Assembly: GCA_963169045.1 (NCBI GenBank)
Contig: CAUJDF010000087.1
Location: 1 to 64,000 of the forward strand
Source: Myxococcota bacterium
GTDB lineage: Bacteria; Myxococcota_A; Bradymonadia; UBA7976; UBA1532
Direction: 5' to 3'
Length of the DNA: 64,000 bases
Shown here: in pieces, positions 28,801 to 36,426 of the stretch
Layout: each line of letters starts with the position of its first letter
Numbering within the stretch: the stretch's first letter is position 1
Made by a program: the position numbers and the translations under genes
Notes under the pieces: generated by a model
What the model was told of the DNA's origin: nothing
The model's input: the letters and a program-made list of their open reading frames with translations, nothing else
Databases searched by the model: none

Positions 28801-31800
28801 ACTCGCGGGCGGCCTCGGTAGTGTCGTTGCCGTCGTTGACACGCAGGCGGGCGACGCGCGCCTGCCCGCTCGGCCAGGTGAACGGACCCATGCGGCCGGC
28901 GTTCCCCTGCCCGTTGATGTCATTCGCGCCGTCGCCGTTCATGTCGGCGGCCGCCGTGAGCGGATCGTTGCCGACGTCGCTCGCCTGCCAGTTGACGAAG
29001 GCGCTCCAGTCGCGGTTCGGCTGGGCCGAGACCGTGGCGCGGTAGCGGCCATTGCCGAGGTTCTCGATGGCGACGTCGCCGACCGTCGGCGTCTTGCCCT
29101 CGTAGGACACGTCCCACGCGGCGATCGCCGGAGCGACGTTGGGCACGGCGACCCGGATCTCGCCCTCGCTCATGAGACCGAGGAAGTCATAGGCACGCAC
29201 CCGGATGCGATCGGTGCGCGGACCGTCGGGGTTCGGGATGTACTTGGGCCGCGGACCCCAGTCGTTGCCCTGGGCGAAGGCCGGGTCGCGCTGCAGCTGC
29301 CCGCGCGGCGGGTTGTCGAGCAGCTCGTACTCGTAGCGGATGCCGAGCACGCCCTCGGGATCGCGCGTGCCCGACAGATCGAGCTGCACCGGATCGCGGA
29401 GGTTGGCATTGTACGGGTTCTGCCCGACGTTGATCGCCGGCGGCAGGACATTGCGCACGAGCTCGACGGGCGCCGAGCCGAACGCGCACTCGGAGCAATC
29501 CGGCCGCGTCACGCCGTCGTAACACTTGCCGTTCCACTGGCCGTCGTCGCAGACGCGCATCGGCACCGACAGGATGTCACCGGCCGCCATGCCTTCGCGC
29601 AACCGCAGCGTCACGGTGCTGAGCGTGCCGTCCTCGCCGGCATCGTTGAAGTCGCCGTCCAGGTTCAGGTCGAAGTGGATCGAAGTAATCCGGTCGGCGG
29701 TGCCGCGGGCGCGATTGGCGTCGCCGGGGAAGACCGCGTGCTCGGTGTCGACGTCGAAGCTCTCCCGCCCGTCGAGGATGACATCCGTGCCGATGTATCC
29801 GCGATAGCGGACGTCGCGCCCCTCGGGGTGCGGCACGATGACGGGCACGTGGTTCTTGAGCGAGAGCTGGATGCGGACGTTGTCCGTGTCGTAGACGAGG
29901 CGGTTCTGCGAGTCGAGCACACCGAGCGTGACGGTGTAGTTGACGACGTCGTCCCAGCCCAGGTTGTCGTCGTACCGATAGACGAACGGCGCGTCGGCGC
30001 GGTCCGTCGTGTAGTCCCACACGATCTCGTCCTGGTCGACGCGCCCGTTGTTGTTGCGGTCCTCGCGGGGCTTCTCGCCCTCGTCCGTGAAGTCGCCGTC
30101 GCGATTGAGATCGAGGCCCGCCGGGTAGTCCTTCACGTTCCAGCGGTACTCGCGAACCGTGACGGCCGGGTCGAGGATGTACGTGAAGGAGTGGTCGAAC
30201 GTGATGTCGATGCCGGGGCCGGCGCCTTCGGGCGTGGCGCGGGCGTAGGCCTGCACCTCGAGCCAGCTCTGGATGATCTGCGTGATCATCGCGGTGCGGG
30301 CCGGGTTGTTGATGGAGTTACGCCAAGGCCATTCACCCGCCCAGTCCCACGAGCCATCCCCCAGCTGCAACGGAAAGAGGAAGTCGGTGAACTCGTTCGC
30401 CCAGTTGCGGCCGCCCGGCAGCAAGGTGATCTCGGGGTTGAACGATCGCAGGCCCTTCGTCGACGCGTACATGTAATACAGGCCGATGTGCGGGTGATTG
30501 TTGCTCTCAATCGCGAGCACATGGGACTGGAGCGTGGCGTTGTTGGGACTGTAGACCTCGTTCTCGGTCCAGCCGTATCCGACGAGGGCATTGCCTGACA
30601 GACGTGCCTGGGGGCCTGGATGGTCGGTGGTGTGATACACGCAGCGGCCATTGGGGCAATACCGACCGAGCCAGTTGCGCTGACGATCCCGCGCCACCTG
30701 GTACGTCTCGGTGCCGAACTTGCGCCGCAGCAGACGGAGCGACTCGGGCGACCACCCGTTCGTCGAAGCGTCGTTGGTCGTGCCGGCGCCGTTCTGACAG
30801 GTGTAGAACCAGGCGCCGTCGCTCGTCATGCACTGGACGAGGCCGTCCGCGAGATCCTGGCCGATCTCCCGCAGGCTCCGACCGAAGACGTTCGCGGCGC
30901 CGGCCGGCGCGACATAGTCGGGGTTGCCGAAGCTGGCGATGGGTTCGACCCACGCCGACCCGCCGTAGGTGGCGGAGTAGTACCCGAAGTCGCCCAGCTG
31001 ACCGTTGGTGTAGGTGATGGCCTCGCCGTTGCGCCCGACATCGTTCCTGTCGTCGAACCAGAGCCCCCCGCGCATCGAGAAGGTGGTCAGCTGGGCGTGC
31101 ACGCCGCACTGGGTGAGGTGCCGGAAGTACACGTCCGAGTCCCGCCCGGCGCCGTGCCCGTGGCCGCGCCGGAGGAACGCGTTCAGTGCGTGTCCGTGCG
31201 CGTACAGCATCGGCGATCCGCTCTCGAAGCGGCACGTGTGGACGTTGTGTCCGTAGCCGTCGTCGCTGAAGTGGCGGAACTGCTTGAACATCCACCACAA
31301 CGCGCGGTCGACGGCGCGGTCCGCGTGCACGCGCCGCGTCAGGTTGACGTTCTGCTCGGCGGTGCACTGAAACGGCGGGTTGGCGCCGGTGCAGATCCGG
31401 TCGACGCGGATGAGCACGGGCATGGTCGTCGACGCCGTCGCGCCGGCGCACGTCACCTCGACCTTGGGGAAGTAGAGCGTGTCGCCCTGGGCCGGCGGGT
31501 ACTGGACGTCGAGCTCGAGCGGCGCGAAGTAGCCGGCATAGTTGCCGGCGCTGCTCGCGTTCCGCACGCCCTCGTTCGCGTCGAGAAAGTCGCCGTCGCC
31601 GTTCCAATCCCACCTGTACTGATAGTTGCCGCCGCAGTTCCCGCCCTCGACGATCGCCTGCAGCATCGTCGTCTTGCCGTTGACGGCCGGGTGCGGGATG
31701 TTCGGACGCCCCTGCACCCACTGCACGGCGGTGACGGTCAGCGCCGGCTGGGCTGCGGCCTGGCCGCTCCACAGCGCCACCATCGCGAACAAGATCGGGA

Positions 31801-31828
31801 TTCGGTTCGAGAAGGACGTGCTGCGCAC
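22808..31828 (-). CDS. giant secreted PKD-repeat protein with MYXO-CTERM-like tail
   Basis: A 3,006-residue protein. GTG 31828 is preferred to TTG 31840 because GGGGG lies five bases upstream. A signal peptide (to about residue 30, AQAA then AQP) is followed by a helical region with conserved Trp (about 180-560; DRALWWMFKQ, DGSWDWAG) that may be an alpha/alpha toroid like prenyltransferase repeats. Beta-rich modules follow. Eight tandem 92-residue PKD-like units (about 1076-1811) carry DPDGD and WGDGSP motifs. Five double modules of 185-187 residues come next (DPEGG, HWGDE), then one PKD (FGDGS) and a cadherin-like domain. The tail has SSCNC, a hydrophobic helix and RPRRRR, as in myxosortase substrates. 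Probably a cell-surface adhesin or polymer-binding protein. Confidence 0.9.
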   Translation of the reverse strand: MRSTSFSNRIPILFAMVALWSGQAAAQPALTVTAVQWVQGRPNIPHPAVNGKTTMLQAIVEGGNCGGNYQYRWDWNGDGDFLDANEGVRNASSAGNYAGYFAPLELDVQYPPAQGDTLYFPKVEVTCAGATASTTMPVLIRVDRICTGANPPFQCTAEQNVNLTRRVHADRAVDRALWWMFKQFRHFSDDGYGHNVHTCRFESGSPMLYAHGHALNAFLRRGHGHGAGRDSDVYFRHLTQCGVHAQLTTFSMRGGLWFDDRNDVGRNGEAITYTNGQLGDFGYYSATYGGSAWVEPIASFGNPDYVAPAGAANVFGRSLREIGQDLADGLVQCMTSDGAWFYTCQNGAGTTNDASTNGWSPESLRLLRRKFGTETYQVARDRQRNWLGRYCPNGRCVYHTTDHPGPQARLSGNALVGYGWTENEVYSPNNATLQSHVLAIESNNHPHIGLYYMYASTKGLRSFNPEITLLPGGRNWANEFTDFLFPLQLGDGSWDWAGEWPWRNSINNPARTAMITQIIQSWLEVQAYARATPEGAGPGIDITFDHSFTYILDPAVTVREYRWNVKDYPAGLDLNRDGDFTDEGEKPREDRNNNGRVDQDEIVWDYTTDRADAPFVYRYDDNLGWDDVVNYTVTLGVLDSQNRLVYDTDNVRIQLSLKNHVPVIVPHPEGRDVRYRGYIGTDVILDGRESFDVDTEHAVFPGDANRARGTADRITSIHFDLNLDGDFNDAGEDGTLSTVTLRLREGMAAGDILSVPMRVCDDGQWNGKCYDGVTRPDCSECAFGSAPVELVRNVLPPAINVGQNPYNANLRDPVQLDLSGTRDPEGVLGIRYEYELLDNPPRGQLQRDPAFAQGNDWGPRPKYIPNPDGPRTDRIRVRAYDFLGLMSEGEIRVAVPNVAPAIAAWDVSYEGKTPTVGDVAIENLGNGRYRATVSAQPNRDWSAFVNWQASDVGNDPLTAAADMNGDGANDINGQGNAGRMGPFTWPSGQARVARLRVNDGNDTTEAAREFQVPAADPSLRFFFDLGADGTYEVAGGGQPFFEFQVGPNVGEVMIAGDVRGVGGAPAPFEQQLVLANEAPVIEVARILSKNGFDVVVSASAADPDGDDVVYTFNWGDGSPPTRNFGGLADHTFPNGQFRAYTITVAAEDGRGGRAERQLQVQFDAPPQNRAPTVDDLQLIRQGDWGVTAVAAAQDADGDRLNFSFNWGDGTPPTAGASSVAAHNFPANQYRAYDVTVTVTDGRGGQAQRQARVEFVAPPANRNPTVTDLQVVKQGGFVVSAVAVAADADGDALSYRFDWGDGSGPTVSASSVAPHTYAANVYRPYIVTVTVTDEHGGSAQRQAQVEFVAPPANRNPTVDDLQALRQGEWGVSAVAVASDPDGENLTFRFNWGDGSADTVGASSVAAHNYPANQFQAYTITVTVTDPRGGQAVRQTQVEFVAPPANRAPTIEDVQVFRQGDWGATIVVGASDPDGDRLVYSIDWADGSPATVGGSSLASHNYPQGRFQAYNIVVTVTDGRGGQASRQARVEFVAPPANQAPSIEALSLLRQGDWGVSAVAGASDPDGDRLTFSFDWGDGSPATVGASSLAAHNYPANQFRPYTVTLTVTDGRGGQAQRQAQVEFAAPPANRNPVVEALQILRQGNWGVSVVAGAADPDGDALAYTFDWGDGSPPTNAAGGVASHVYPDGQFRAYTITVTVRDGRGGEAQRQGQVNFPQPAANRDPSFETLRVVPQEGFEILAVAGAADPDGDALTYTFAWGDGAPDTVNRSGIAAHGYAANIFRAYTITATVEDGRGGRAQRQIEVDFPEPEENAPPVIGDVAQNGGSRGLVTVTVDAFDPEGSRLSYRIHWGDEADPEATAPLLGGAGSHRFALRAEPYAAYVVVTDAHGNETREAFEVRIQDGATIVRDFSANVVRDGTVLFTAVAEDPDGDDFLVYSFDFTDDGIYEVVNQADGSLIHNYAEAGDYQARVRVTDTWSTNSVTATVRLRLQPWVGENGAPVIGEVVVRPGPRGEVDLAVDAWDPEGGRVTYVVHWGDEEGEEATEALIGGVGEHVYDFPIDGQPYSGWVVVTDDAGSTTRAEFEVTIEDHATQIRDLAASLIREGTFLFTVRADDEDGSDQLLYRFDFDGDGNWDVRDAVANSAVHTYGGAGTYTVRVGVTDTWSGASAEAEREIAVQEWVPDNLPPEINAIRVTTEPRGVAHLAVDARDPEGGRVDLVVHWGDEPDEETLAALAGFGGTHRYAFRRDGAPYRGFVQATDGIGASVRREFEVRIEDRPTVVSEMAAHLIREGTVLYAVAADDGDGADGLTYSFDFDDDGRLDLVDQRTSSVVHTYDAPGLYRARVVVTDTWSGNTAEGRTQIEILPWVGENAPPIVQGIEVTTGPRGAASIQVIANDPEGGRLDLVVHWGDEAAEDALSPMAGFRADHRYALPEDGEPYQGYVLVTDANGNSVRGDFAVPVADRATAILGINQNRVREGTYLFTVNAEDGDGPEVLRYSFDYESDGVWDVVDQVANTSVKAYGDNARHTATVRVTDSWSGATGEGEVTVGGDDVIDENRAPMIHGVEVSVGPGGRTGLVIDATDPEGGRLTSTVHWGDEAEENAIEALVAMDGQHVYPYPADGLAYEGWVVVADALGAEARAAFTAEIADVKTVIRNVSVAHLGNGRVQVTASAVDADTRDLMYAFDMNGDGAYEVEAQPENSAFYTYLDAGDYDIVVAVTDPWSGVVTEGRADFTLEPWEQEVPIGGDHLEGEEGRCLVFRIGGGQLSTKVDPEVCRRAANPDPGAWHWEFGDGSSADGSEVGHIYRDDGVYDMVVTGGTESRPLRSTIQVYVANAAPEFLTQPPVLVEAGRTYTYDVEILDPGADEVRVSLDEGPEGMTLQQAGDDRHWTLTWEVPQDAAGTTVRVALRAIDGHTVEGNWVPDEGAGAQRYAVSVSGELDDGEEPINPDAGIPLADAGEPDAGPNLSTEAFSGSSCNCDVASGTPAGALFLLGLLGLVRPRRRR
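23594..26393 (-). repeat. five tandem double PKD-like modules (about 555-561 bp each)
   Basis: Within the giant gene, unit boundaries (an Asn-x-x-Pro start) fall at about 26393, 25838, 25277, 24716 and 24155, giving spacings of 555, 561, 561 and 561 bases. Each unit starts with a DPEGG/HWGDE half and continues with a REGT..LF/FDFDxDG half. The gene runs on the minus strand, so unit one is at the high coordinate. Confidence 0.85.
26394..28601 (-). repeat. eight tandem 276-bp PKD-like modules with no length variation
   Basis: The same Asn-x-x-Pro codon context recurs about every 276 bases from 28601 down to 26393, and the total of 2,208 bases equals exactly eight units of 92 codons. Each unit contains RQGxWG, DPDGD, WGDGSP and VTDGRGGQA-type motifs. 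The junction segment encoding VEFVAPPANR is nearly identical in several units. Confidence 0.88.
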
Positions 31829-31858
31829 ACGAGCCCCCAATTGGTAACTGACGGTGAA

Positions 31859-31887
31859 ACTTTACGATTTAATCAAAATCGTCACAA
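31859..31887 (-). promoter_or_regulatory. sigma70-like promoter for the giant PKD gene, spacer occupied by an inverted repeat
   Basis: On the minus strand TTGTGA (31887-31882) and TAAAGT (31864-31859) are separated by exactly 17 bases; each matches the consensus at four of six positions. The segment is a small AT-rich island in very GC-rich DNA. The spacer holds a 7-bp inverted repeat (ACGATTT, 5 bases, AAATCGT; 31864-31882) that could be an operator. The inferred transcription start would be about 20-25 bases before the GTG at 31828. Confidence 0.6.
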
Positions 31888-32055
31888 GCGTGGCCTCCAG
31901 TCCTGCGGGAATCCTGCCGTTTTTGTGCGTTTCTGCCGCACGCCCGTCCGTCGTTCAGCCGCCCGCGACGGGTACCCACCGTCTCGACCCCCCCCCGAAT
32001 TCTGCCGACGTACACCTCGAACGTGCGCTCCGGGGGCGGAGCGCGGGGGATTCGC

Positions 32056-35000
32056 ATGGGTCGGAGCATTCTTCGGGCGGCCGCCGCGACGATCATCTGT
32101 CTCGTCGCCGGGACGGCCTGCGACGATGTGGAGACGGGCGTTCGCGCCGCGAGCGTCTTGGACGGCGAAGTGTGGTTCCTCGGGCCGGTGCCCGATGCCC
32201 GCGTCGTCCTCTACCGACTGGACGCCGCCGGACAGACGACCTACGAGACAGAAACGCGCACGGACGCGCACGGGCACTTCCGCATCGAAGGCATCGAGGT
32301 CACCGGCGACTTCCTGGCCGTCAGCGACATCGACGGCATCGCGTTCCGCGACCCGCACACGGGCCGGGACGGCGCCTACGCGCACGGCACCTCCCTGCGC
32401 GCGCCGATCGAAGGCCTCGACCTCCTGCAGGAGCGCCCTGTCCGGCTCACGCCGCTGTCCACCCTCCTCGTCGCCGTCGGCGAAGGCCTGCGCGGCGCCG
32501 GCGCCGAGTTCCCGCTCCGGGACGCCCACGCCGCCTTCAACGAGTGGCTGACGCTCGATCCCGTGGCCTCCCCCATCGGCGAGCCCCGGTCGGGACAGAG
32601 CGAGGCGCGGCGCCACCGTCTGCTCCTCGAGGGTCTGTCGGCGCTGGCCGCCCACGCCGCGAACGACGCCGGGCTGACGCCGGGCACCTCGTTGACCGCC
32701 GACCGTCTGTTGTCCGCGCTCGCCGACGACGGTCGCGGTCCGCCGCCGCCGCGCTTCGACGGCCGGGGCGACGCCGGACCGCTCGCGGTGCGGGCCGGCC
32801 CGGGCAGCTTCCCGCTCACCGCCCAGACGCTGCGGGCCCGCTACGCCGAGGCCGTGCGCGACCGGCTGCGCGCCGATGCCTGGGCCGGCCTCACCGAAGG
32901 GGACGTCGCCGATCTCCTCGGCAGCCTGCGCTGCACGGCGACGCCGTTCTTCGAGGCATGCGCCGACGATGGCACGGACCGCACGCCGCCCGCGATCGGG
33001 GCGCCGTCGCCCGCCCCGGGCTCGAGCGTCGCCGGCGTGATCACGATCCAGATCGCCGCCGACGACCCGGAGACGGGCATCGACGCGATGACCCTCGCGC
33101 GCCTGCCCGGCGACGGTCTGGCGCCCGTCCCCCTCGAGGACCTCGACGACCGACCGGGCGTCGCGCGCGCGGCCTTCGACACGCGGACGCTCGTCGGACG
33201 GCCGATCGCGCGGTTCCGCGCCGCCGCCACCAATCGCGATGGAGTCGAAGCGAGCCTGGACTTCGAGCTGACGCTCGCGAACCACCCGGTGGGACAGCTC
33301 ACCGGCCATGTCATCAAGGGTCCCGCGCGCGGCGTCGTCGTCGAGGCGAGCGCGCTGCGTCCCGATGGCTCCGACGTCCCGCTCGGTCGCGCGACGACCG
33401 CCGCCGACGGCGCCTTCTCGATGACGGTGCACGAGTGGCGCGGGCCGGTGATCCTGCGGGCCCAGGGCGTCGTCGACGGCGACACCGTGAGCACCTACCG
33501 CGACGAGGCGCGCGGCCGGGCGTTGAGCTGGGACGTCACGCAGACGCTCACGGCGGTCCTCCCCGACTTCGACCCGGCCGCCGCGATCCGACCGGTCGTC
33601 GTCACGCCGCTGACCGATCTCGCATGGGCGCGCGCCCGCGGTCTCGCCGCCCAACGCGGCCACGACCTCCTCGAATCCTATGGGGAATCGCTTGGTCTCA
33701 TCGCACGCCACTTCGGGCTGAGCGACGCGGGCGCGCTGCTCCACGTGCGCCCGGCGTCCGCCGAGCAGCCGGTCACGCCGCCGCCGACCGAAAACGTCCG
33801 CTATCTCCTCGTCCTGGGATGCCTGAGCCAGCGGTCGCTCGATCTGTCCCTGGCGCTCGACCCGCGGGCGCCGGATGGGATCACGGCGCTCGACCTCGTC
33901 GCCGCGCTCCGCGAAGACGTCCAGTCCGACCCCTGGTTCGACGGCCGACGCGGCACCGAACCGCTGCTCGTGGGACGCGGCGGCGCGGCGGTCCCGCTCG
34001 GCGACGGTCTGCGCGCCGACCTGGCGACCGCCTGCGCCCGCTGGCTGAGCCAGCAAGGCAGCGCGCTCGGGCTGCCGGTGGCGATGGTGGCGGATGATCT
34101 CGAGCGCATGTCGCGCGCGACGAACGATCTCTTCGCCGCGGACCTCGCCACGCGTTCCTTCGACGACGGCGCGCCGGCGGTCGAGGTCGAGCTGCGGGTG
34201 GAGGACGGCGTGCTCGAGGACGCGGGCGCCGACGCGCCCGCGAGCGTCTCGGGTCGTCTGTCGATGGAGGTGCGCGCGACGGACCTCGCCGGCGTCCGGT
34301 CGATCGCCGTGACGGCGCCGGACATGGAGACGGCGATGCGCGTCGTAGAGACGCCGCAGCCGGCTTCCGGCGAGAGTGGCGACGCGGTGTGGCAGGGCGA
34401 GATCGACACGCGGGTGCTGGGCGACGGTCCGTACGCGCTCGAGGTGACCGTCACCGACGTGCTCGGCAACGAGGCGTCCCGTCGGTTGACGTTCGTGGTC
34501 GACAACACGGCGCCTGCGCTGGGCATCGGTCTGCCGATCGGCGTGACGCTGCACGAAGGCCGCTGGTACACGAACGCGCGCCGTCTCGTCGTGCCCGTGC
34601 GCCTCGAGGACGCGGCGCCGGGCGTTCGCGCCGTGGCCAGGCTCGGCGGGAGCGAGGCCGCCGTCGAAGGCGGCGCCGTCGAGCTGCCCCTGCCCGATCA
34701 GGAAGGCATCCACCGTCTCGAAGTCAGCGCGACCGATCCGCTCGGCAACGCCAGCCGCGTCGAGCTGGCCGTCGCCGTCGACCGGACACCGCCGACGCTC
34801 GAGCAGCGCCCAACGAGCTACGTCGACGAGGCGCCCCTCGACGCCGACCGGGATCTCGCGTCCGCCCCGCGCATCTCGCTCGTCGGTCCCGGCCCGATCC
34901 CACTGCGCAAATGGCAGGACCGCTGGGACGAGGAGAGCGACAATCCGATCGTCTTCCGCTGGGAGGTGCAGGATGCGGAGAGCGGCGGCGCAGGCACCGC

Positions 35001-36240
35001 GCCGGCGCGCCTCGACCTGACGTGGTCCGTGCAGATCGGCCCCGACGTCGAGGCGACATCGCAGCCCGTCGTGGGCGACGGCAGCCGCGCGCTCACCATC
35101 ACGGCCGACGGGCTTCGCTTCGACCCTCTCCGAGCGCCGCCTCCGCGCCAGACGGTCGCCCGGGCGGAGGTGCGACTGAGCGACCTCGCCGGCAATTCGG
35201 TCGCCGTCCCGCACGCGCTGTTGCTCGATGTGCTGCCGCCGCCCCCTCGCACCACGGTTTCGGTGTCCAGCTCGTTCGACGCTGCCTCGGGATTCGACGC
35301 GTCCTTCCTCAGCCCGGGCGACGAGGACCGGGGGGCCCCCCTCGTCGAGATCCGGATCACAGTGACCAATCCGCATCGGCTTCCGGTGCGTCTGGCGCTT
35401 GCCAGCCCAGACACTGTCGCCCTCGAGCTCGCGGTTGGGACGGGCCTCTTGGCTCAGACGACAACAACCATGACTCGCGAGCAGATCGATCACCGTGGGC
35501 AGAGAATTGAGGCATCCGACGACGTCGTGGAACTGCGCGTGAACGCTCGCATAAATGACGCGCCCCTATCCGGCAGGGAAGTATTGGACGTTTGCTCGAT
35601 CCTTACCGCCATCTCTCAAGGCGTCTACGTTCACACCCCCGTCGCCCCGGATGATATCCGCTTCGCCATGATCTCATATTTCCTCGAAGGGTGTCCGGAG
35701 CTCACCCCCGCCCCCACCGGCACGTGGACCCTCCGCGCCCCGATCACCATCGACAGCCCCGACGCCCCGCTCAGCGCCGACGGCACGCTCTTCCTTCCCC
35801 CCGGCACCACGCGCACCCTCCGCCTCACCGCCACCATGCCGGCGCTCCCGCCCGAGCTCACCGACCTGCTCACCCTCACCGAAGGCCCGGAGGGCTACGA
35901 GCACGTCCCGTACGTCCGCGACCTGCAGAACCACCTCCTCTACGCCCGTCCGCTCGACGGCGAGCTCGCCGACCGCCTCTGCACCACCTGCTTCGACGGC
36001 GAGCCCGACTGCGAGGTCGCCTGCCAGCCGAACGAGGAGTACATCGGCTACCGCGTCCAGGCCCTCACCGACGTCCGCCTCCGCACCTGGGAGGCCCCCG
36101 AGGACGCCGGCCGCCCCTGGATCATCCGCACGCTCTCCGCCGACGGCACGCTCGCCAACGACACCGGCGCCATCGATCCCCCGCGCCTCCGCCTGCGCCG
36201 CGACCTCGACCACTGGACCGACGCGCCCGACGCGCCCTGA
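32056..36240 (+). CDS. large lipoprotein with carboxypeptidase-regulatory-like and Ig-like modules
   Basis: A 1,394-residue exported protein. ATG 32056 follows GGGGGA and yields a signal with lipobox LVAGTAC near residue 18. The N-terminal part (about 30-100) resembles a carboxypeptidase regulatory-like sandwich (RTDAHGHFRIEGI), followed by a helical part starting RLTPLSTLLVAVGEG. A second copy of this arrangement begins near 415 (GHVIKGPARGVVVE, TTAADGAFSM, then VVTPLTDLAWARARG). Ig-like stretches with DRTPPAIGAPSPAPGSSV and DNTAPALGI lie between and after. The C-terminal 150 residues are Cys-containing and unassigned. It is divergent from the giant PKD gene and probably works with it at the surface. 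Base composition shifts near 35.5 kb. Confidence 0.85.
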   Translation: MGRSILRAAAATIICLVAGTACDDVETGVRAASVLDGEVWFLGPVPDARVVLYRLDAAGQTTYETETRTDAHGHFRIEGIEVTGDFLAVSDIDGIAFRDPHTGRDGAYAHGTSLRAPIEGLDLLQERPVRLTPLSTLLVAVGEGLRGAGAEFPLRDAHAAFNEWLTLDPVASPIGEPRSGQSEARRHRLLLEGLSALAAHAANDAGLTPGTSLTADRLLSALADDGRGPPPPRFDGRGDAGPLAVRAGPGSFPLTAQTLRARYAEAVRDRLRADAWAGLTEGDVADLLGSLRCTATPFFEACADDGTDRTPPAIGAPSPAPGSSVAGVITIQIAADDPETGIDAMTLARLPGDGLAPVPLEDLDDRPGVARAAFDTRTLVGRPIARFRAAATNRDGVEASLDFELTLANHPVGQLTGHVIKGPARGVVVEASALRPDGSDVPLGRATTAADGAFSMTVHEWRGPVILRAQGVVDGDTVSTYRDEARGRALSWDVTQTLTAVLPDFDPAAAIRPVVVTPLTDLAWARARGLAAQRGHDLLESYGESLGLIARHFGLSDAGALLHVRPASAEQPVTPPPTENVRYLLVLGCLSQRSLDLSLALDPRAPDGITALDLVAALREDVQSDPWFDGRRGTEPLLVGRGGAAVPLGDGLRADLATACARWLSQQGSALGLPVAMVADDLERMSRATNDLFAADLATRSFDDGAPAVEVELRVEDGVLEDAGADAPASVSGRLSMEVRATDLAGVRSIAVTAPDMETAMRVVETPQPASGESGDAVWQGEIDTRVLGDGPYALEVTVTDVLGNEASRRLTFVVDNTAPALGIGLPIGVTLHEGRWYTNARRLVVPVRLEDAAPGVRAVARLGGSEAAVEGGAVELPLPDQEGIHRLEVSATDPLGNASRVELAVAVDRTPPTLEQRPTSYVDEAPLDADRDLASAPRISLVGPGPIPLRKWQDRWDEESDNPIVFRWEVQDAESGGAGTAPARLDLTWSVQIGPDVEATSQPVVGDGSRALTITADGLRFDPLRAPPPRQTVARAEVRLSDLAGNSVAVPHALLLDVLPPPPRTTVSVSSSFDAASGFDASFLSPGDEDRGAPLVEIRITVTNPHRLPVRLALASPDTVALELAVGTGLLAQTTTTMTREQIDHRGQRIEASDDVVELRVNARINDAPLSGREVLDVCSILTAISQGVYVHTPVAPDDIRFAMISYFLEGCPELTPAPTGTWTLRAPITIDSPDAPLSADGTLFLPPGTTRTLRLTATMPALPPELTDLLTLTEGPEGYEHVPYVRDLQNHLLYARPLDGELADRLCTTCFDGEPDCEVACQPNEEYIGYRVQALTDVRLRTWEAPEDAGRPWIIRTLSADGTLANDTGAIDPPRLRLRRDLDHWTDAPDAP

Positions 36241-36311
36241 CCCTCCCCCGGGCCGCCGCCCGCCCCCCGCCACCGCCGCCACGCACCCCCTCGCCCCGCG
36301 CCCGCGCCGGC

Positions 36312-36332
36312 CCGCTGAACGCCGTTCAGCGG
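36312..36332. promoter_or_regulatory. 9-bp inverted repeat upstream of the ether-lipid-type operon
   Basis: CCGCTGAAC (36312-36320) and GTTCAGCGG (36324-36332) are perfect arms separated by GCC. A second, looser pair follows: GTTACG (36335-36340) and CGTAAC (36357-36362). They lie in the 186-base gap between the large lipoprotein gene and the HAD gene. They may be an operator for a TetR-type regulator, or the first may end the upstream transcript. No T-tract follows. Confidence 0.45.
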
Positions 36333-36426
36333 ATGTTACGCACCCTGCAACCCCGCCGTAACGCTTGCCATTTCGGGGGACGCGTGGTTCTCTCCTGCGC
36401 CTTTGAGCCGGGGAAGAGGGTTGCGA

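Noticed and set aside
23081-30598. Plus-strand open frame of 2,505 codons opposite the giant PKD gene
   Set aside because: It is the antisense of a repeated, GC-rich gene, which keeps stops out. Its translation is low-complexity Arg/Val/Ala/His with no domain, signal or ribosome site, while the minus strand shows clear PKD modules.
31882-35493. Minus-strand open frame of 1,203 codons opposite the large lipoprotein
   Set aside because: Low-complexity Arg/Val/Gly translation with no domain; the plus strand has a lipobox and Ig-like modules.
36365-36393. TTGCCA as the -35 of the lipid operon
   Set aside because: The hexamer 17 bases downstream (TTCTCT) matches the -10 consensus at only two positions.
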